This document shows positions 60,711 to 64,000 of a stretch of 64,000 nt of DNA, piece by piece. A program made the position numbers and the translations under genes. Source of the stretch: Aedoeadaptatus urinae (GTDB lineage Bacteria > Bacillota > Clostridia > Tissierellales > Peptoniphilaceae). Position 1 is the stretch's first letter, and the number at the start of each line of letters is the position of its first letter. The DNA is taken from assembly GCF_900155585.1 (NCBI RefSeq), contig NZ_LT707415.1, positions 1-64,000 of the forward strand, written 5' to 3'. The notes under the pieces are model-generated. The model had not been told where the DNA came from. It ran no database searches and was given only the letters and a program-made list of their open reading frames with translations.

Positions 60711-61255
60711 GACTCGGCCTCCTTATCGTGTAGAAGCAGGCACCACAAGCTTTTCACCGCAGACACCACATAGGAGCTTTCAATCTTCTCTTCCAGGCCC
60801 GTCCCCAAGCTGTTGGCGAGAAGGCCGCCGAAAAGAAAGACGACGCCTAAGATGCCGTAAAGGCTGCGGTGCAAGAGGCCTAAAATAATCAAGCTCAGGC
60901 CGAAGCCCATGGAAGCCATGCCCGATACCTTCAGGGCGGAATCCAAGGATGTGTAGCTGTCTGCAATGCCGAAGCCTACCGAGCCTTCGACGGCGCCTGT
61001 AATTCTAAGGCGCACCCAATGGCAAATGGTATTGATCAACCGATAGAAAAAACGGAGGATGCGAAAGAACAGGGTGCGGGCAAAGACGCCCTCCGCCCCG
61101 TCGAGAGCTCTGCGAACCTTCGATGCCTTCCACTGCCTGCTCACGGCGCCAACCACGGCAGCTAATAAACCGTGAAGCATGCTTTGTTTATAGCAATTCT
61201 CCAATGCCCTAATGATGGAAAGTAAAAATTGAATCAGTACACTGGATTGAATCAT
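60695..61255 (-). CDS. Small membrane protein, possible split N-terminal part of the ligase
   Basis: A 186-residue protein. The first 60 residues are basic and amphipathic (ALENCYKQSMLHGLLAAVVG, SRQWKASKVRRALDGAEG), then a basic aromatic stretch (RILRFFYRLINTICHWVRLR) and two membrane helices (about 118-152). I do not recognise it as a separate family. Long ligase-like proteins of other anaerobes carry similar basic N-terminal parts, so it may be the N-terminal half of a split ligase. A strong GGAG and ATG show it is translated. It overlaps the ligase gene by 16 bases. Confidence 0.6.
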   Translation of the reverse strand: MIQSSVLIQFLLSIIRALENCYKQSMLHGLLAAVVGAVSRQWKASKVRRALDGAEGVFARTLFFRILRFFYRLINTICHWVRLRITGAVEGSVGFGIADSYTSLDSALKVSGMASMGFGLSLIILGLLHRSLYGILGVVFLFGGLLANSLGTGLEEKIESSYVVSAVKSLWCLLLHDKEAESWKRE

Positions 61256-61258
61256 AAA

Positions 61259-61741
61259 TTACTCCCCGTCTTTTTTGATGCCGACACAAACACCCGTAAA
61301 AGCGGAGGTTTTCGTATTGACGCGGTAATCATTGCCGACGCGAATCTCTTCGCTGCCCACCGCGTAGGACCTATCCGATTCCTTAATGTCAACTTCCACA
61401 TCCAGGTAGACGGAATATTTGTCCGGCACCGGCGCATTCACCCACTGACCTTCGTACTCCACGGCATCTTCATAGGGCTTCACGGTCTTGCGTACGACTT
61501 TGCCCAAATAGGTTCCCTTGTCGGAGCTATAGATTTCTTGGCCTTCGGTAATATTCTCTGCCGTGGGCATGCGCACATTGTCCACGAGAAAAGTAATCAT
61601 TCCTTTCGACGTGCTTTCCACGGAAATGGGAGATTTCTTAAAACGGGATGCGCCACCTACGACGGCGACGATGAGAATAATCAAAAACAGCAAGTCGATG
61701 ATATTGATCTTGCCGAAGAGTTTTCCTTCTTTATCGATCAT
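61259..61741 (-). CDS. DUF4330-type membrane-anchored protein (module 2)
   Basis: A 160-residue protein and third DUF4330 copy. It opens IDKEGKLFGKINIIDLLF, a classic DUF4330 start, with one helix (about 12-32) and an outer beta-domain (MITFLVDNVRMPTAENI, then GTYLGKVVRKTVKPY). I put the start at 61741, with AAAGGAGGCAAA before it, not at the earlier ATG inside the GT4 gene. It overlaps the GT4 gene by 11 bases. The family is uncharacterised. Its placement repeats that of module 1. Confidence 0.8.
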   Translation of the reverse strand: MIDKEGKLFGKINIIDLLFLIILIVAVVGGASRFKKSPISVESTSKGMITFLVDNVRMPTAENITEGQEIYSSDKGTYLGKVVRKTVKPYEDAVEYEGQWVNAPVPDKYSVYLDVEVDIKESDRSYAVGSEEIRVGNDYRVNTKTSAFTGVCVGIKKDGE

Positions 61742-62858
61742 TTTGCCTCCTTTGAAGTATTTTTTCGTATATTTCCACATGGCTCTCGGCCATGGCTTCT
61801 TGGCTAAAGTGTTCGTTGACGTAATCGTAAAGGCCCTCGCCCCGCTCCTTCATTTCTTCCGGGTGGTTTAAGGCATAGACCATTTTTTCGCCTAAGCCTT
61901 CGGCATCCTTCGGTTGAAAGACCATGCCGTAGGGCCCGGCCATTTCGCTGATGCCGCCGACGTCCGTGGCGATAAAGGGGATCTTCGCCTTGGCCCCTTC
62001 CAAGAGGGCGTAGGGGAAGGATTCGGAAACGGAGGTGAGCATATTCACGTCCCCGGCCCCGTAAAGGCTGAAGGGATCGGAAACCTGACCTAAAAAGCTC
62101 ACCAAATCCTCTAAACCCTCTTCCTCCACAAAGGCCATGAGCTTTTCACGCTCCGGTCCCCTGCCGGCGATTAAAACGTGGGCGCGGGACAGGGCTTCTT
62201 TGTTTAAGGCCACGGCCTTTAACAGGCTCTTGTGGTCTTTCACCAAATCCAAGCGGGCGGCGATGACAAAGAGCATGCGGTCCGAATATTTTCCCAGCCC
62301 GTAACGCGCCAGAAAGGCCTCTTTATCCACGGCGGGTTCCGATTTTTTCATATCGATCCCATTGTAGGTGACAAAGATATCCTCTTCCGGAAAACCCCGC
62401 TCCACTAACATGGCCTTGAACCGCTCCGTAATGGCGATGTAATTATTAAATCGCTTCAGGGCGTATTGGTTTAGCGCCGTAAACACTTTATCCTTAATGA
62501 AATTGTCTTTGAAATCCAACAGATAGTCGCTGTGCAAGGTGGTGACCATGGGCACGTCCACGCGCTTTCTCAAATACAGGGCGTTGAAATTGGCCCGCGC
62601 GCCGTGGCAATGCACCAGATCGAAACCTTCCTCTTCGATCATGCGAACCACTTTTTTCAAAGTCCCCATGTCGAAGCGGTTTTTCTGCTCCACCAGACGG
62701 GCGTCGATGCCCAAGGCCACGGCGCCGTCTAAAAAGGACCCCGGGCGAAAACACACCATACTCACATCGTGATAGGCTTCCAGGCCTTTCAACAAGGTGT
62801 ATATATGGGTCTTCGCTCCACCCGTGTCGCCCCCGCTGATAAGATGAAGAACTTTCAT
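61731..62858 (-). CDS. Glycosyltransferase family 4 (copy 2)
   Basis: A 375-residue GT-B enzyme. It opens KVLHLISGGDTGGAKTHIY, has an acceptor-side VHCHGARANFNALYL, and the donor half shows LFVIAARLDLVKDHKSLL, IAGRGPEREKLMAFV and the E-x7-E motif in VSESFPYALLEGAKAKIP. The N terminus resembles copy 1 (MKVLHILNYVGRGGSESYI). Sugar specificity is not visible. It is 12 bases after the secreted protein gene. Confidence 0.9.
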   Translation of the reverse strand: MKVLHLISGGDTGGAKTHIYTLLKGLEAYHDVSMVCFRPGSFLDGAVALGIDARLVEQKNRFDMGTLKKVVRMIEEEGFDLVHCHGARANFNALYLRKRVDVPMVTTLHSDYLLDFKDNFIKDKVFTALNQYALKRFNNYIAITERFKAMLVERGFPEEDIFVTYNGIDMKKSEPAVDKEAFLARYGLGKYSDRMLFVIAARLDLVKDHKSLLKAVALNKEALSRAHVLIAGRGPEREKLMAFVEEEGLEDLVSFLGQVSDPFSLYGAGDVNMLTSVSESFPYALLEGAKAKIPFIATDVGGISEMAGPYGMVFQPKDAEGLGEKMVYALNHPEEMKERGEGLYDYVNEHFSQEAMAESHVEIYEKILQRRQNDR

Positions 62859-62870
62859 CGTCGTCTCCCA

Positions 62871-63329
62871 CTAATTATTCTGTACCACGCGGTAGCTTCC
62901 CCGAACCAATACGATGGCGTCGGTCGCGGCGGATAGGCCTCTGCCGTCGCTTCTCGGTGCGATTAACAAATGGTTCATCGGAGCCCGTTGGCCTTGTTTT
63001 AAATCCGATCCGCCGGTGACGTCACTTAGCCCGCCCAAGTCCTGAGCAATGGTGTCGACGCGGCCGCTTCTCGGAATCATTTCCGTCCCCTGAGCGACGA
63101 TTAAACGGTCACCGGCCTTTAGGTTCACCACTTCCAGTGTGGCAGAAGCTTGGGCAGCACCGGGCGCCGAACCTTGGGACATTTTCTTTTCTATGGCTTC
63201 GAGCCGTTGATTTAAATAGCTTAAAGATACTAAGGGATCGTCATCTTTGGCAAAGGCGGGTATGGCCGCACCGATGAGCATAAAGCTGAGTCCGCAGGCG
63301 GCTACGATTTTTTTCCAATTGCGTTTCAC
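62871..63329 (-). CDS. Secreted protein of unknown function, first in glycan operon 2
   Basis: A 152-residue protein. A signal peptide (KIVAACGLSFMLIGAAIPAFA) is followed by a helical segment (SLSYLNQRLEAIEKK) and a small beta domain with VVNLKAGDRLIVAQGTEMIP and LVRGSYRVVQ. I recall similar short exported proteins in clostridia near polysaccharide genes, but no function. I prefer the GTG at 63329, which has AAGGAT upstream, to the ATG at 63353. It leads the long leftward operon from a consensus-like promoter. Confidence 0.7.
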   Translation of the reverse strand: MKRNWKKIVAACGLSFMLIGAAIPAFAKDDDPLVSLSYLNQRLEAIEKKMSQGSAPGAAQASATLEVVNLKAGDRLIVAQGTEMIPRSGRVDTIAQDLGGLSDVTGGSDLKQGQRAPMNHLLIAPRSDGRGLSAATDAIVLVRGSYRVVQNN

Positions 63330-63364
63330 AATCTCATCCTTTCTGTGATTCATTCATCCTATCT

Positions 63365-63393
63365 ATTATACAACAATCCCAGTTCCAGACCAA
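63365..63393 (-). promoter_or_regulatory. Promoter of glycan operon 2
   Basis: Minus strand TTGGTC (63388-63393), a 17-base spacer and TATAAT (63365-63370), about 35 bases before the GTG start. Confidence 0.75.
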
Positions 63394-63401
63394 CGAAAAC
63401 G

Positions 63402-63430
63402 ACAAAAGCGCGGGAATGATCCCGCGCTTT
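63402..63430 (-). terminator. Terminator after mazF
   Basis: Minus strand AAAGCGCGGGA, TCAT, TCCCGCGCTTTT. It separates mazF from the glycan operon promoter. Confidence 0.88.
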
Positions 63431-63440
63431 CTTTTATGTA

Positions 63441-63782
63441 CTATAGTCCGACACTGATTCTTAACGCTTCGTCGACATCGTCCATCACTTTCGATCCGAA
63501 CTTCCCGATCTTTTCGCGCAAGCGCTTTTTGTCGATGGTGCGCACCTGCTCCAAAAGGATGACGGAATTTTTCGGCAAATCGTTATTCGCCGCCTTCACC
63601 TTCACGTGGGTGGGCAGCTTTGTTTTGTTCATTTGCGATGTAATCGCCGCGACGATCGTCGTAGGCGAATACTTGTTGCCCACGTCATTTTGAATGACGA
63701 CCACGGGCCTGACGCCGCCTTGCTCCGAGCCGATGACCGGGCTCAGATCGGCGTAAAACACATCGCCTCTCTTAATAACCAT
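63441..63782 (-). CDS. mazF: MazF/EndoA-type mRNA endoribonuclease toxin
   Basis: A 113-residue toxin that cleaves mRNA at short sequences. It begins [21 protein letters not shown]-type residues ([18 protein letters not shown]), with [27 protein letters not shown] and [11 protein letters not shown]-like [15 protein letters not shown], all matching EndoA of Bacillus. AAAGGTTGTG precedes the ATG, 14 bases after nnrD. No mazE/ndoAI antitoxin gene lies in the 14-base gap or elsewhere in the window; the antitoxin usually directly precedes the toxin. Confidence 0.93.
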   Translation of the reverse strand: MVIKRGDVFYADLSPVIGSEQGGVRPVVVIQNDVGNKYSPTTIVAAITSQMNKTKLPTHVKVKAANNDLPKNSVILLEQVRTIDKKRLREKIGKFGSKVMDDVDEALRISVGL

Positions 63783-63796
63783 GAATCACAACCTTT

Positions 63797-64000
63797 CTAT
63801 TTTGCCGGCGAAGATTCTCTTATAGCCTCTAGGCGAAGGAAGGCTTCGGATAAGTATGTGATTAAATCCGAAGCGATGAGCCCCCGCTCGCTCTTATGTA
63901 AGGCGCCGAGATCTCCTGCCAGACCGTGAATATATACCCCGAGGCGGGCCGCTTGAAAACAATTCATGCCCTGGGCCAAGCAGGCGGTGATGATGCCCGT
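63797..64000 (-). CDS. nnrD: NAD(P)H-hydrate dehydratase, C-terminal fragment
   Basis: The 3' end of a gene that runs off the right edge. The last 67 residues include TGIITACLAQGMNCFQAARL, GVYIHGLAGDLGAL and ERGLIASDLITYLSEAF, typical of the ATP/ADP-dependent repair enzyme for hydrated NADH. The rest lies outside the window. It is followed at once by mazF, a rearrangement of the usual nnrD-alr-ndoAI-ndoA order in which alr and ndoAI are missing. Confidence 0.88.
   Translation of the reverse strand, partial: TGIITACLAQGMNCFQAARLGVYIHGLAGDLGALHKSERGLIASDLITYLSEAFLRLEAIRESSPAK

Noticed and set aside
1-64000. CRISPR array, insertion sequence, prophage or integrative element
   Set aside because: No direct-repeat array, transposase, integrase or phage structural gene was seen, and housekeeping operons run through the whole window.

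Overview
The window looks like part of the chromosome of a Gram-positive, probably anaerobic member of the Bacillota (Firmicutes). The evidence is strong AGGAGG-type ribosome-binding sites, frequent GTG and TTG starts, a T-box leader on valS, Asp23/AmaP proteins, a class B sortase, CsaB, DUF4330 and DUF4364 proteins, an ftsE-ftsX-hydrolase-ctp-uvrB-uvrA string and MazF next to nnrD. A Tissierellia/Peptoniphilaceae-like organism would fit, but that placement is a guess. There is no phage, insertion sequence or CRISPR array; coding density is high and most genes lie on the minus strand.

Layout. 1-288 has no gene but carries three consensus promoters in tandem pointing left, as expected upstream of a stable-RNA operon beyond position 1. 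289-13435 is a translation, division and repair operon read leftwards (pheS-pheT-zapA-U32 peptidase-mutS2-argS), followed by a radical SAM/TPR pair. A tRNA-Cys follows on the plus strand. 13788-17188 is a first envelope-glycan module (GT4, two DUF4330 proteins, O-antigen-ligase-like protein). 17324-21594 holds a glycine-zipper protein, tRNA-Gly and tRNA-Phe, and hslO, a methyltransferase, a sirtuin, a CPBP protease and hpt. 21682-24271 holds DUF4364, an ICMT-like enzyme and the Asp23/DUF2273/AmaP set. 24394-31865 holds T-box-controlled valS, trpS with an amidohydrolase, rpsD and murC. 31910-36000 has a sortase, a small membrane protein and a polar amino-acid ABC transporter with a cysteine-rich upstream ORF.

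36051-45056 is ftsE-ftsX-M23 hydrolase-ctp-uvrB-uvrA. 45138-46351 is a folate cyclo-ligase meeting larB tail to tail. 46452-50037 is a three-gene operon of ABC ATPase, membrane-anchored surface protein and FtsX-type permease. 50201-55081 holds a double-rhodanese lipoprotein and then a tightly overlapping six-gene operon (CofC-like transferase, two TVP38 membrane proteins, GT2, CCG-domain iron-sulfur protein, C_GCAxxG_C_C protein) that looks like an undescribed pathway. 55129-63329 is one long leftward operon: secreted protein, GT4, DUF4330, small membrane protein, O-antigen-ligase-like protein, CsaB, TagA/WecG transferase, transketolase and an FMN-binding lipoprotein. The window ends with mazF and the 3' end of nnrD.

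Together, the two glycan modules (13.8-17.2 kb and 57.5-63.3 kb) probably build secondary cell-wall polymers, and FtsEX with its hydrolase remodels peptidoglycan. The best candidates for new biology are the 51-55 kb operon, the recurring GT4/DUF4330/ligase module, the ABC/surface-protein operon, and mazF with no visible antitoxin. All functional calls come from reading the sequence; no database search was run.
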